From Pseudomonas syringae (GTDB lineage Bacteria > Pseudomonadota > Gammaproteobacteria > Pseudomonadales > Pseudomonadaceae): DNA of 44,956 nucleotides. The position numbers and the translations under genes were made by a program. Every line of letters begins with the position of its first letter. Within the stretch, counting starts at the first letter, position 1. The stretch covers positions 1 through 44,956 of the forward strand of contig NZ_JPQU01000048.1 in assembly GCF_000737245.1 (NCBI RefSeq), given 5' to 3'. Under the pieces are notes generated by a model. The model was not told the DNA's origin. It searched no databases and worked only from the letters and a program-made list of their open reading frames with translations. Positions 1 to 9,200 of the stretch are shown here, piece after piece.

Positions 1-19
1 CGGGTGGATGTACTGGCCT

Positions 20-44
20 CTTCCCGGCTAAAGCCAGTCCCACG
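20..44. repeat. REP half-element, class A (partial REPIN)
   Basis: A right-hand REP arm of the ACCGGCTTTAGCCGG class in reverse orientation, with one base change in the core (AAGCCAGTCC). Its partner arm would lie left of the window edge. It sits about 120 bp upstream of the toxin gene. Confidence 0.75.
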
Positions 45-163
45 TCGTCGCGCCACGCCGATGGCATCGCGGACCAGCGCGCATGTAGGTAATTAACTAC
101 CGCACCTGTTTCCCCCATAGCTGGTTGGATATCCCCTCCAATATATCCAAGGGAATGGACAGG

Positions 164-2839
164 ATGGGCGCTACAGTTACCGGTTTTGATACGGCTGCAC
201 TCAACGAGCGCAGCACGAGCGACGAGTCTCGGCTCAAAAAAATGGCCCGGCGGTTCCTCGCCGATTACCCGGACATTCACGGGCTGGCCTATGTCCAGGC
301 ACACAGGATCCTGAAAAAACACTCAGCCGGGCATCTCAATCCAGACAAGATCTACTGGCACCGCTTCTCTGACGGGACTCGCTCCAGCCCCCGGACCTTC
401 ACTGGCTGGGAGCATTTGGGTCAGCCCGTAGAGTCGATGACCCTGGTGGAACTGGTCATGCACAGATTCAGCGCCCAGGACCAAGACGCCGAGCCCGGTG
501 CACTTGAACTAACGGGAGGTTTCTACACCGATGGGCCAGAGCACAGGGTTTTCAACGAGCACAATGAAGTCGCCCTTTTGCCGCACGACGTACTGAGTGA
601 TTTCTGGGCCCTCGATTTCAGTGACACCTACACCAGGGGGCTGTCGCACTTCTGGGCCATGCACAGCGAAAACTTCCGCACGTTGGCCAAAGCGCATTAC
701 CTCGCCGCTGCTGCCAACGCAAAGCGTGCCTTTGCGCTACCAGATGAGCACTACCAGACGATCATTCATGCCGTAGCCGCCTCAATCCCGGATGTCATGA
801 CCCCGGCGGTGCTTCAGGCGCGTGTTGCTCCGCAACCGGGCGTCACTTTGCGCAGCTTCGACATCGGCGAGTACGTCGCCCATGACATTGTGCGAATTGT
901 CGATAGCAAGGGTGGGCAAATTCTGTACGTACCTGCGCAGAAGCACGCTTTCCATTTTTTTGCCGATGATGCCGCCCTGCAAGCCTGGGTGCTGACGCAA
1001 TGCGCAACTGACGTGTCGCGATCGGCCTTCACGTTGCATTTCTTTTCCTCGCAGGCCGCCAAGGATCAGGACAACGGAGTATTCGACAGCTGGATCGGGC
1101 AGCTGCAACGCAATGAGTGGTCTGATCAGAAAGTCATCAATCGTATCGATCAGGAGATTGAAACCGACGTATTTGAGCATTTGCGTGAACTCGCTCAGGC
1201 CAATATGAAAGCGCAGGCCCACCTGCTTCTGACATCAAATGCCGACCTGCGCAAACAGATGATGATTGGCTATCTAAACGCTTTCACCCAAGTGTTCGAT
1301 GGGGTCGCCCCATTGGCGTGGCCTTTGACTCTGACGCTGATTGGCGCCGCTCTGATCAATGTCGGTTTGAGCATTGATCAGGCCATTAACGGCAACACGC
1401 CCAGGCTGCGCAAGGCAGGGGTGATTAGCGCAATTCTCAGTACGGTTTTTGTGGTGTTCAACCTGCCGGAAATCGCGGCCGTTGCCGGTCCGGGCAGGGA
1501 GTTGTCGGAAGCGGAGGCGGCAATTGAAACGGTGGAGGATTGGGTGCCAGCCGCTAACAGCGATGCATCTCTGGCCGAGCTGCGGGGCAATGTGATTCTG
1601 GATGAGGACCCTGGCGTCGCGTCCGGGCACATGCAGGGCATCAGGGTGCGCGCGAATGGTGAGACGTGGATTGAAATCCACCATCTGCCCTATCGTGTTT
1701 CGTATAACAGCTCGCTGCGAACCTGGACCGTCGTCGATCCTCAAAACCCGTTCGCCTTCTTTGGATTCAAGCCGGTGCGGCTCAATGCTCAAGGGGAATG
1801 GGAGTTATTGGTTCCGCCTGGTCTGGCTGGCGGCTCTCCCATTGATGAGGTTGCAGGATCATCGTCATCGACAGTCTTTCAATCACAACCCCTGGTCTCG
1901 ACCAAATCCGCATTCTGGGATGCCCATATGCGCTTTGACCTGCTCGAAGAGGAGCGACTCTCCGAAATGGCCCTTGCGCGGCAAAAAGCGGTGGTGGATG
2001 ACTGCGTTCGGGAGTATGACCCGGCGTCGGACTTTGACTCGGAAATGGATTCCGGTGGCTTCATTACAACGGATGAGGACGATAACCGGCTATTGGTTGA
2101 CGCTTGGGGCGACGAGCATCGCTTGTTTAAAACCGAGGATGAGTACATCGGTGGGCGTGTTTCTGATTACACGGCGCGAGACACGGATTTCAACGTCTAC
2201 CTTCGCACTGGTGAGTCGCAGCTTGCGAATCAGATCGAAATGATCGAGGAGCTCGCCGAGGATATCGACAGCATTGGTTGCAACAACGACGTGGACCTGT
2301 ATCGCGGCGGCAGCGGCCATCGTAGTACGTCGGGCTTGACGTTCCGCAGCGGCAAGATCAAGGCCGGGGATATTCTGGTCAATACCGACTTCACCTCATT
2401 CAGTGAAAATCCCTATGTGGCGCGGATTTTTTCCAGCAGCCAAGGGGGTGTGCAATCGCATATTTTTCAGCTGCACATCAACGATGGTGCTGCGATCACG
2501 TTTGACGACACCTCCATCGTTTTCGAATTGCCGAGCAAAGCCTATCGAACGGCGACGCCGATAGCGCCATTTTCGGGCGATTGGGAGGAGGCCGAGTCGG
2601 TCTTCAAACCTGGCACTTATTTCAGGATCGAGAACATCGAGGAAGTGGCAGGCGATCATTTCAAGTTCATCAAGGTGCGCTTAAGCGAAAGTCCGCCCGG
2701 CCGGCACCGCACCGGTGAACCCGCAGGGCGGATTTTTGATCTGCGCACCGGAGAGCCTTTCAATCGCGAGCAATACGCGGCGAAGCTCGGGCCCCAGGGC
2801 GCAGCGCTGTTGCACTTGTTCTTCCCGCCAGCGACCTGA
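164..2839 (+). CDS. Large toxin-like protein: DUF6543/dermonecrotic-toxin-type region plus C-terminal ADP-ribosyltransferase
   Basis: The protein has 891 residues from ATG 164. AAGGGA at 149-154 lies 9 nt upstream. In-frame TTG 125 and ATG 155 are alternatives with poorer ribosome sites. The N-terminal ~450 residues match what I know of the pseudomonad DUF6543 'dermonecrotic toxin domain' family (for example SSPRTFTGWEH and ESMTLVELVMHRF). A hydrophobic stretch near 375-445 (WPLTLTLIGAALINVG) could insert in membranes. The C-terminus has the R-S-E ADP-ribosyltransferase layout: Arg714 in DLYRGGS, Ser-Phe-Ser 745-747 in FTSFSENP, and Glu809-Ala-Glu811 followed by a KPGTYFRI turn. It probably ADP-ribosylates a host or competitor protein; the target is unknown. 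No signal peptide and no adjacent immunity gene are visible. Its stop codon lies 1 nt from that of the convergent dehydrogenase. Confidence 0.8.
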   Translation: MGATVTGFDTAALNERSTSDESRLKKMARRFLADYPDIHGLAYVQAHRILKKHSAGHLNPDKIYWHRFSDGTRSSPRTFTGWEHLGQPVESMTLVELVMHRFSAQDQDAEPGALELTGGFYTDGPEHRVFNEHNEVALLPHDVLSDFWALDFSDTYTRGLSHFWAMHSENFRTLAKAHYLAAAANAKRAFALPDEHYQTIIHAVAASIPDVMTPAVLQARVAPQPGVTLRSFDIGEYVAHDIVRIVDSKGGQILYVPAQKHAFHFFADDAALQAWVLTQCATDVSRSAFTLHFFSSQAAKDQDNGVFDSWIGQLQRNEWSDQKVINRIDQEIETDVFEHLRELAQANMKAQAHLLLTSNADLRKQMMIGYLNAFTQVFDGVAPLAWPLTLTLIGAALINVGLSIDQAINGNTPRLRKAGVISAILSTVFVVFNLPEIAAVAGPGRELSEAEAAIETVEDWVPAANSDASLAELRGNVILDEDPGVASGHMQGIRVRANGETWIEIHHLPYRVSYNSSLRTWTVVDPQNPFAFFGFKPVRLNAQGEWELLVPPGLAGGSPIDEVAGSSSSTVFQSQPLVSTKSAFWDAHMRFDLLEEERLSEMALARQKAVVDDCVREYDPASDFDSEMDSGGFITTDEDDNRLLVDAWGDEHRLFKTEDEYIGGRVSDYTARDTDFNVYLRTGESQLANQIEMIEELAEDIDSIGCNNDVDLYRGGSGHRSTSGLTFRSGKIKAGDILVNTDFTSFSENPYVARIFSSSQGGVQSHIFQLHINDGAAITFDDTSIVFELPSKAYRTATPIAPFSGDWEEAESVFKPGTYFRIENIEEVAGDHFKFIKVRLSESPPGRHRTGEPAGRIFDLRTGEPFNREQYAAKLGPQGAALLHLFFPPAT

Positions 2840-2840
2840 C

Positions 2841-4643
2841 TTAGAACCAGCAGTCCCGCATAGCAAGACAGGTGTCATCACGGGCTTCAAGAATCGCCAG
2901 TTCGTGATGGCAGCTCGGCACTTCCCAGGTCAGAAAGTAACGCGCAGCCTGCAGTTTGCCTTGATAGAAGTCCTTATCGGCCACGTTGCCATTGGCGAGG
3001 CCCTGTTGTGCGTGTATCGCCTGTTCCAGCCAGCGCCAGCCGATTACGGTATGGCCGAATGCCTTGAGGTACAGCGCCGAGTTGGCCAGCGCTGCGTTGA
3101 CCTTGCCTTGCGCCAGATCGCCCAGTAGCGCGAGGGTCACGGTCTGCAGATGCGCCACCAAATGCTCCAGTGGTTGGCGCAGCTCGGTCAATGTCTCGTG
3201 GGCTTGAGCGCGTTGCGAGGTTTCGGCAATCAGCCGCAGTAATTGCTTGAGGCCCGCGCCGCCGTCTTGCGCTAGCTTGCGCCCCAGCAAATCCAGGGAC
3301 TGAATGCCATTGGTGCCTTCGTGGATCGGATTCAGGCGATTGTCACGGTAATACTGTTCGACCGGGTATTCCCGGGTGTAACCGTGACCGCCGAGGACCT
3401 GGATCGCCAGCTCGTTGGCCTTCAGGCAAAACTCCGAAGGCCAGGCCTTGACGATTGGCGTTAGCAAGTCCAGCAGCTTTTGGGCTTGCTGGCGAACCGC
3501 TTCGGTTTCCCCGGTGGTGGTGTCGTCGAACAGCCTGGCGGCATACAGGCCCAGATCAAACGCGCCTTCCACATAAGCTTTTTGCGTCAGCAGCATGCGC
3601 CGCACATCTGCGTGCTCAATGATTGGCACCGGCGCACTGTCCGGGCTTTTGCTATCCGGCAAGCGACCTTGTGGCCGCTCGCGGGCGTAATCCAGTGAAT
3701 ACAGATAACCCGCGTAACCGAGCATCACCGCACCCATGCCCACACCAATGCGCGCCTCGTTCATCATCTGGAACATGTAGCTCAAGCCCTGATGTGGTTT
3801 GCCCACCAGATAAGCAACACACTGGCCGTTATCGCCGAAGTTCAGCGCGGTGGAGGTCGTACCGCGCCAGCCCATCTTGTGGAACAGCCCGGCCAGAATC
3901 ACATCGTTACGCGAGCCAAGGCTGCCGTCTTCTTTCACCAGCAACTTGGGCACGATAAACAGCGAAATACCTTTCACTCCGGCAGGCGCATCCGGCAGCT
4001 TGGCTAGCACCATGTGCACGATATTCTCGGAAAGCTGATGATCACCGCCGGAAATAAAGATCTTGTTGCCACGCAGACGATAGGTGCCATCTTCAGCGGG
4101 CTCCGCTCGGGTGCGGATGTCCGAAAGCGAAGAGCCAGCATGGGGTTCGGTCAACGCCATGGTGCCGAAGAAGCGGCCTTCAATCATCGGCTTTAGAAAC
4201 TGCTGCTTCTGCGCGTCGCTACCGAAACTTTCAATCAGGTTGGCCGCACCCATGGTCAGAAATGGATACGCGGTGGAGCCCGCATTCGCAGCCTGAAAAT
4301 GAGCAAAACAGGCTTGAGATAAAAGAGTCGGCAACTGCATGCCGCCGTCTTCGAAGCCTCGGGTTGCATTCAGAAAACCCGCTTCAAGGAACGCATCCAC
4401 CGCCGGCTTTACTTCGGGTATCAAGATCGCCTCGCCATTTTCATAGCGCGGCTCGTTTTCATCGGCCTTGCGATTGTGTGGGGCGAAGTATTTTTCAGCG
4501 ATGGCCCGCGCCGTGCCAATCGCAGCGTCGAACGTCTCCCGATTGTGCTCGGCAAACCGCTCACGCCGGGTCAGGGCTTCGGCGTCCAGCACTTCGTAAA
4601 GCTCGAAAGCCAGATTGCGGGAACTGAGCAGCAACTCGGACAT
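2841..4643 (-). CDS. Acyl-CoA dehydrogenase (DmdC-like, ~600 aa)
   Basis: A 600-residue FAD-dependent acyl-CoA dehydrogenase. It should oxidise an acyl-CoA to the trans-2-enoyl-CoA and pass electrons to ETF. The length fits the long subfamily that includes 3-methylmercaptopropionyl-CoA dehydrogenase, with an extra C-terminal domain, rather than the ~380-residue short-chain type. Visible signatures are MALTEPHAGSSLSDI (flavin/substrate loop), GGHGYTREYPVEQYYRDNR, and the catalytic base Glu442 in NPIHEGTNGIQ. The ATG is preceded on the minus strand by AAAGG and CAGGG. Substrate specificity cannot be read from sequence, so no symbol is given. It is monocistronic as far as visible, with a REPIN upstream and the toxin gene converging on its 3' end. 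Confidence 0.9.
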   Translation of the reverse strand: MSELLLSSRNLAFELYEVLDAEALTRRERFAEHNRETFDAAIGTARAIAEKYFAPHNRKADENEPRYENGEAILIPEVKPAVDAFLEAGFLNATRGFEDGGMQLPTLLSQACFAHFQAANAGSTAYPFLTMGAANLIESFGSDAQKQQFLKPMIEGRFFGTMALTEPHAGSSLSDIRTRAEPAEDGTYRLRGNKIFISGGDHQLSENIVHMVLAKLPDAPAGVKGISLFIVPKLLVKEDGSLGSRNDVILAGLFHKMGWRGTTSTALNFGDNGQCVAYLVGKPHQGLSYMFQMMNEARIGVGMGAVMLGYAGYLYSLDYARERPQGRLPDSKSPDSAPVPIIEHADVRRMLLTQKAYVEGAFDLGLYAARLFDDTTTGETEAVRQQAQKLLDLLTPIVKAWPSEFCLKANELAIQVLGGHGYTREYPVEQYYRDNRLNPIHEGTNGIQSLDLLGRKLAQDGGAGLKQLLRLIAETSQRAQAHETLTELRQPLEHLVAHLQTVTLALLGDLAQGKVNAALANSALYLKAFGHTVIGWRWLEQAIHAQQGLANGNVADKDFYQGKLQAARYFLTWEVPSCHHELAILEARDDTCLAMRDCWF

Positions 4644-4746
4644 GACCCTGTACCTTTTTGTTGGAATGGGTTGAGTCTAGGCCGCTGATTTTGGGCTGCA
4701 CAGGATGATTGATTTGGGTGATGGCGGGGGCTGCGCCACACCTCGG

Positions 4747-4832
4747 TAGGAGCGCGCTTGCCCGCGATTGCGTCCTCACTGTCGACTAATGTGTCGTGGG
4801 CGGAACCCTGATCGCGGGCAAGCGCGCTCCTA
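4747..4832. repeat. REPIN, class B (AGCGCGCTTGCCCGCGAT core)
   Basis: Two inverted REP arms at 4747-4768 and 4811-4832, identical as reverse complements, are separated by a 42-bp spacer. The element lies between the dehydrogenase promoter side and the delta-60 protein 3' end. Confidence 0.9.
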
Positions 4833-4855
4833 CTGGCGTCTAAGGAGCGGAGTTG

Positions 4856-6007
4856 TTACGCCAACAACCTCAACAGCGTCGTGACCGATCCGGATGTCCC
4901 GCCGACGACAATCTTGCCATCAGGCTGGACCATCACGCTTTTCACGAAGCCGATCTGCTCGTCGGTGAAGGTGATCGAGCCTGAGCCGTCGCTACCGAAT
5001 TCACTATCCAGACCGCCATCCGGGAAGTAGCGGGTCAGCCTGTTGGCGGTTATCACGCCGCGGTGGGCTACCAGGATTTTGCCGTCTGCTTGCAGGGTCA
5101 TGTCTTCGCCAACCTCGCCCGGTACGCGCAATGGCTCGCCGCGGTTAAATGTCACGTCGATTTGTCCGGTGCTTGTCAGGCAAATCAGGTAACTGGCCGC
5201 GCTATTGTCGATGTTCGAGCTGTTGATAAGTGCAACGATTTTGCCGTTGTCGAGCTCGTTCACTCGGCGGCATGCCGTGTAACGGGCATTGATCATCCTG
5301 ACCGCGTACACGCCGCCGTCGGCAAAATCCAGATCCAGTTCGCCCGCGTCATTCATGCGCAGGATAAAACCGTCATTACCTACTTCGCCGGCCAAATAAA
5401 ATGACGTGGTATTAACACTGCGCGCCATGTGCAGAGTAGATACATAAGTATTGCCGGTCAGGAAAGTTGCGATGCCTGCGGTGCCGAAACTACCATCTTG
5501 TTCCCCATCGAAGTGTCGACGATGAACGACGCCGCCACTGCGGTTTGATGTGGCGAGCAGGAACTTGTCGTCCAGTCCCAATAGTCGCGGAGTTGAGGAT
5601 TGCGGACCCTCGGCGATATCGCGGATAGAAATGAACTTGCCGTCCTGATCATAGTTGATCAGTGGAAGTTGGCTGTACGCTGCGCCGGTAACAAAGAATG
5701 ATCCGTCCGCCAGCCTGGCAATGCTGCTGACGCTGGCTGCAAGGTTAACGGGCGGCACAGTGGACAGGCCATCCTGGGTATCGCCGAAGCGGGTGTCAAA
5801 GGCGCCGTCATCAATGAGGGCGCCAACGCCCGGGATGGACAGGTTCGGAATTTCTCGCTCGTAGGAGCCATAGATCATCAAGCGGCGGCCGGTTGCATCC
5901 AGGGCCAGGTTTGACAGGTCATTGCGGAAGTTGCCTGGCGGGCGAACATCGAGTTTGCCATTAACACCAAATGTCGGGTCCAGCTCATTGCGTTGAGTTT
6001 GAGTCAT
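4856..6007 (-). CDS. Delta-60 repeat protein (DUF5122 type)
   Basis: A 383-residue protein built of about six degenerate delta-60 repeats. Each has an LDxxFGxxG turn (LDPTFGVNG, FDTRFGDTQ, DGSFGTAG, LDLDFADGG, IDVTFNRG, LDSEFGSDG) followed by a strand such as QADGKILVA or QPDGKIVVGG. Such repeats form beta-propeller-like folds. No enzymatic motif, signal peptide or membrane segment is visible, so the protein looks cytoplasmic or is exported by an unconventional route. Molecular function is unknown. The gene stands alone between a REPIN and an AT-rich promoter region. Family assignment is firm; function is not. Confidence 0.8.
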   Translation of the reverse strand: MTQTQRNELDPTFGVNGKLDVRPPGNFRNDLSNLALDATGRRLMIYGSYEREIPNLSIPGVGALIDDGAFDTRFGDTQDGLSTVPPVNLAASVSSIARLADGSFFVTGAAYSQLPLINYDQDGKFISIRDIAEGPQSSTPRLLGLDDKFLLATSNRSGGVVHRRHFDGEQDGSFGTAGIATFLTGNTYVSTLHMARSVNTTSFYLAGEVGNDGFILRMNDAGELDLDFADGGVYAVRMINARYTACRRVNELDNGKIVALINSSNIDNSAASYLICLTSTGQIDVTFNRGEPLRVPGEVGEDMTLQADGKILVAHRGVITANRLTRYFPDGGLDSEFGSDGSGSITFTDEQIGFVKSVMVQPDGKIVVGGTSGSVTTLLRLLA

Positions 6008-6229
6008 TTGTTTGATCTCTAATTGCGGTAATTATGTATTTTCGAGAGATGCTTATTGATCAATCGATAATGCGTTTAATCACAGGAGTTCAGAGAGTGC
6101 AATATGTTTTTTTGTGGTCTTTTGAGTATTTTGCTGTGTGTATATATATGTATTGGCTAATATATATAAAGCTTATTTTGTATCGAATCAATTAGTTTGT
6201 TGTTTGTCAAGTAACTCGAATAAAAGTCC
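6008..6229. promoter_or_regulatory. AT-rich intergenic region, probable promoter of the delta-60 gene
   Basis: This stretch is much more AT-rich than its surroundings and includes a run of alternating TA around 6141-6169 (TATATATATG then TAATATATATAAA). It lies upstream of the minus-strand delta-60 gene and downstream of the putA terminator. It probably holds that gene's promoter. No clear -35/-10 pair is claimed. Confidence 0.4.
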
Positions 6230-6258
6230 AAAAAAAAGAGAGCCGAAGCTCTCTTTTC
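6230..6258 (-). terminator. Rho-independent terminator of putA
   Basis: On the minus strand, a perfect 7-bp stem (AGAGAGC / GCTCTCT, plus-strand arms 6237-6243 and 6248-6254) with a 4-nt TTCG-type loop is followed by a run of eight U (plus-strand A-run 6230-6237). It lies 18 bp past the putA stop codon. Confidence 0.9.
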
Positions 6259-6275
6259 AGTTGCCAGTCAAACCA

Positions 6276-9200
6276 TCAGCCGATGGTCATCAAGCTCGCG
6301 TTGCCACCCGCCGCAGCGGTGTTGACGCTCAGTGCGCGCTCAATCACCAGGCGTTCCAGTGCAACGTTGGTTTCGCCATGGGACAGCCCGTTGACGCCGA
6401 CGATGGCGCCAGCACGCTGGGCAACCTGCTCGCAGACTTCGCGCAGTTGGTCCGAGTCGCCGTGATGCAGAACGGCATCGATCAGCACCTCATCCTTGCT
6501 CCAGTCGGCCACCAGCTTGATGCGCGCCTGGACTTCTTTGGGCAGGCGAGCGCGCAGTGGCTTGCAGAGGGCGTTGTCCGGCCAGATGGCGCTGCTGCCA
6601 ACCGCGAGAACCGCGGCCAGCTGGATCAACAGATCGCTTTCGGCTTCGGCGAGGCACAGAACATGTTCGCGAGGCAGAATGCTGTAGCTGTTGCGCTCGC
6701 CGGTCGGGCCGGCCAGCAGGCGTGTGATCCCGCTTTGCGATTGCGCCGCAAACTGGCTGCACAGCTGATCCAGTTCAGGTTGCTGATTGCCGGTCGCCCA
6801 GGTTTTCAGCGCCTGCAACGGCTGGCTCATGGCTTCGCGCATCCGCACATCCGGGGCTGTGAGGGTGTCGCCACGCACGAACGATTGCTCGATGGCATCA
6901 ACCGGGCGGGTCGAGAGCAGGCGATACAGATAGAGCGGGCCGCCAGCTTTCGGGCCGGTGCCCGACAGGCCTTCACCACCGAATGGCTGTACGCCTACCA
7001 CTGCGCCGACGATGTTGCGGTTAACGTAGACGTTGCCCGCGTTGACGTTGTCGATGACCTTGGCGATTGTCTCATCAATGCGAGTGTGCACGCCGAGGGT
7101 CAGGCCATAGCCGGAAGCATTGATCTGGCCGATCAACTGGTCCAGTTCTCTGCGCTTGTAGCGAACCACGTGCAGTACCGGGCCGAAGATCTCCCGTTGC
7201 AGCTCGTCGAAGCTGTCCAGCTCGATCAGGGTTGGCATCACGTAGGTGCCGCGCTTCATTTCGTCGCTGTCGGCAATGGCAACCTGGTAGACCGTGCGGC
7301 CTTTGTCGCGCATGCCTTGAATGTGCTTGTCGATGCCTGCCTTGGCTTCGGCGTCGATGACCGGGCCGATGTCCACAGACAGACGCTCAGGGTTGCCGAG
7401 GCGACATTCAGCCATGGCGCCTTTGAGCATTTCGATAACGCGATCTGCCGAGTCTTCCTGCAGGCACAGGACCCGCAGAGCCGAGCAGCGTTGGCCGGCG
7501 CTGTCGAAAGCCGAGGAAACGACGTCTATGACCACTTGCTCGGTCAGCGCCGAGGAATCGACGATCATGGCGTTCTGGCCGCCGGTTTCGGCAATCAGCG
7601 GGATCGGACGGCCCTGAGCATCCAGGCGCCCGGCGATGTTGCGTTGCAGCAGACGAGCGACTTCGGTGGAACCGGTGAACATCACGCCTTTGACCCGATC
7701 GTCGCCGACCAGACGTGCACCGACGGTTTCGCCGCGACCCGGCAGCAACTGCAGCACGCCTTCCGGAATGCCAGCTTCCAACAGAATGCGCACGGCTTGC
7801 GCTGCCACCAGCGGTGTTTGCTCGGCCGGTTTGGCGAGGACCGGGTTACCGGCTGCCAACGCTGCGGCAACCTGACCGCTGAAGATTGCCAGCGGGAAGT
7901 TCCATGGGCTGATGCACACCACCGGACCCAGCGGGCGATGGGCGTCGTTGCTGAAATCATTGCGCGCCTGCACGGCGTAATAGCGCAGGAAGTCGACCGC
8001 TTCGCGGACTTCGGCGATGGCGTTGGCGAAAGTCTTGCCGGCTTCACGAGCCAACAGGCCCATGAGTGGCTGGATTTCGGCTTCCATCAGGTCGGCGGCG
8101 CGTTCCAGGATCGCGGCACGCTCGGCTGGCGGCGTGGCTTGCCAGATCGGGCCGGAACTCAAGGCGCAGAGCAGGGCGTTGTCGACGTCTGCCAGGCTGG
8201 CTTCCTGCACGTGACCGACTACGTCACGCAGATCGGACGGGTTCAGCAGCGCAGTCGAAGGACCTTCGCTGGCCGGGCAACCCAGCATCGGCGCGGCTTT
8301 CCAGTTGTTGTGCGCCGTCGCCAGCAGGGCTGAAGACAGTGAGCCCAGGCGATGTTCGTTGGCCAGGTCGATACCGCTGGAGTTGGCGCGCTCCGGGCCG
8401 TACAGGTCACGCGGCAATGGGATACGCGGGTGCGGCAGGCCGAAACCACCTTCCTGGGTCGCCATGCGCTCGATGCTGGCTACCGGATCGGCTACCAGTT
8501 CCTGAATCGAGATCGACTGGTCGGCAATGCGGTTGACGAACGAGGTGTTGGCCCCGTTCTCCAGCAAGCGACGTACGAGGTAAGCCAGCAATGTTTCGTG
8601 GGTGCCGACTGGCGCGTAGACGCGGCACGGTCGGTTCAGCTTGCCATCGGCGACTTTGCCCACAACCTGCTCGTAAAGCGGTTCGCCCATGCCATGGAGG
8701 CACTGGAACTCGTACTGGCCGGGGTAATAGTTCTGACCAGCAATGTGGTAAATGGCCGACAGGGTATGGGCGTTGTGCGTGGCGAACTGCGGATAGATGG
8801 CTTCAGGCACCGACAGCAGTTTGCGTGCGCAAGCGATGTAGGACACGTCGGTGTACACCTTGCGGGTGTACACCGGATAGCCTTCCAGGCCTTCGACCTG
8901 AGCGCGTTTGATTTCGCTGTCCCAGTACGCGCCTTTCACCAGACGAATCATCAGGCGATGACGGCTGCGACGCGCCAGATCAATCACGTAGTCGATCACA
9001 TACGGGCAGCGCTTCTGATAGGCCTGGATGACAAAGCCAATACCGTTCCAGCCGGTCAGCTGCGGTTCGAAACACAGGCGCTCCAGCAGATCCAGTGAAA
9101 GCTCAAGGCGGTCTGCTTCTTCTGCGTCGATGTTCAGGCCGATGTCGTATTGCTTGGCCAGCAGGGTCAGGGACAAAAGGCGCGGGTACAGCTCTTCCAT

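Noticed and set aside
85..100. Imperfect palindrome GTAGGTAATTAACTAC upstream of the toxin
   Set aside because: Short, AT-centred and not repeated elsewhere; could be chance.
6138..8333. Long plus-strand open frame (731 codons) opposite putA
   Set aside because: It is the antisense shadow of putA, which has full domain motifs and the normal length. The predicted protein has no recognisable family and a composition typical of GC-rich antisense frames.
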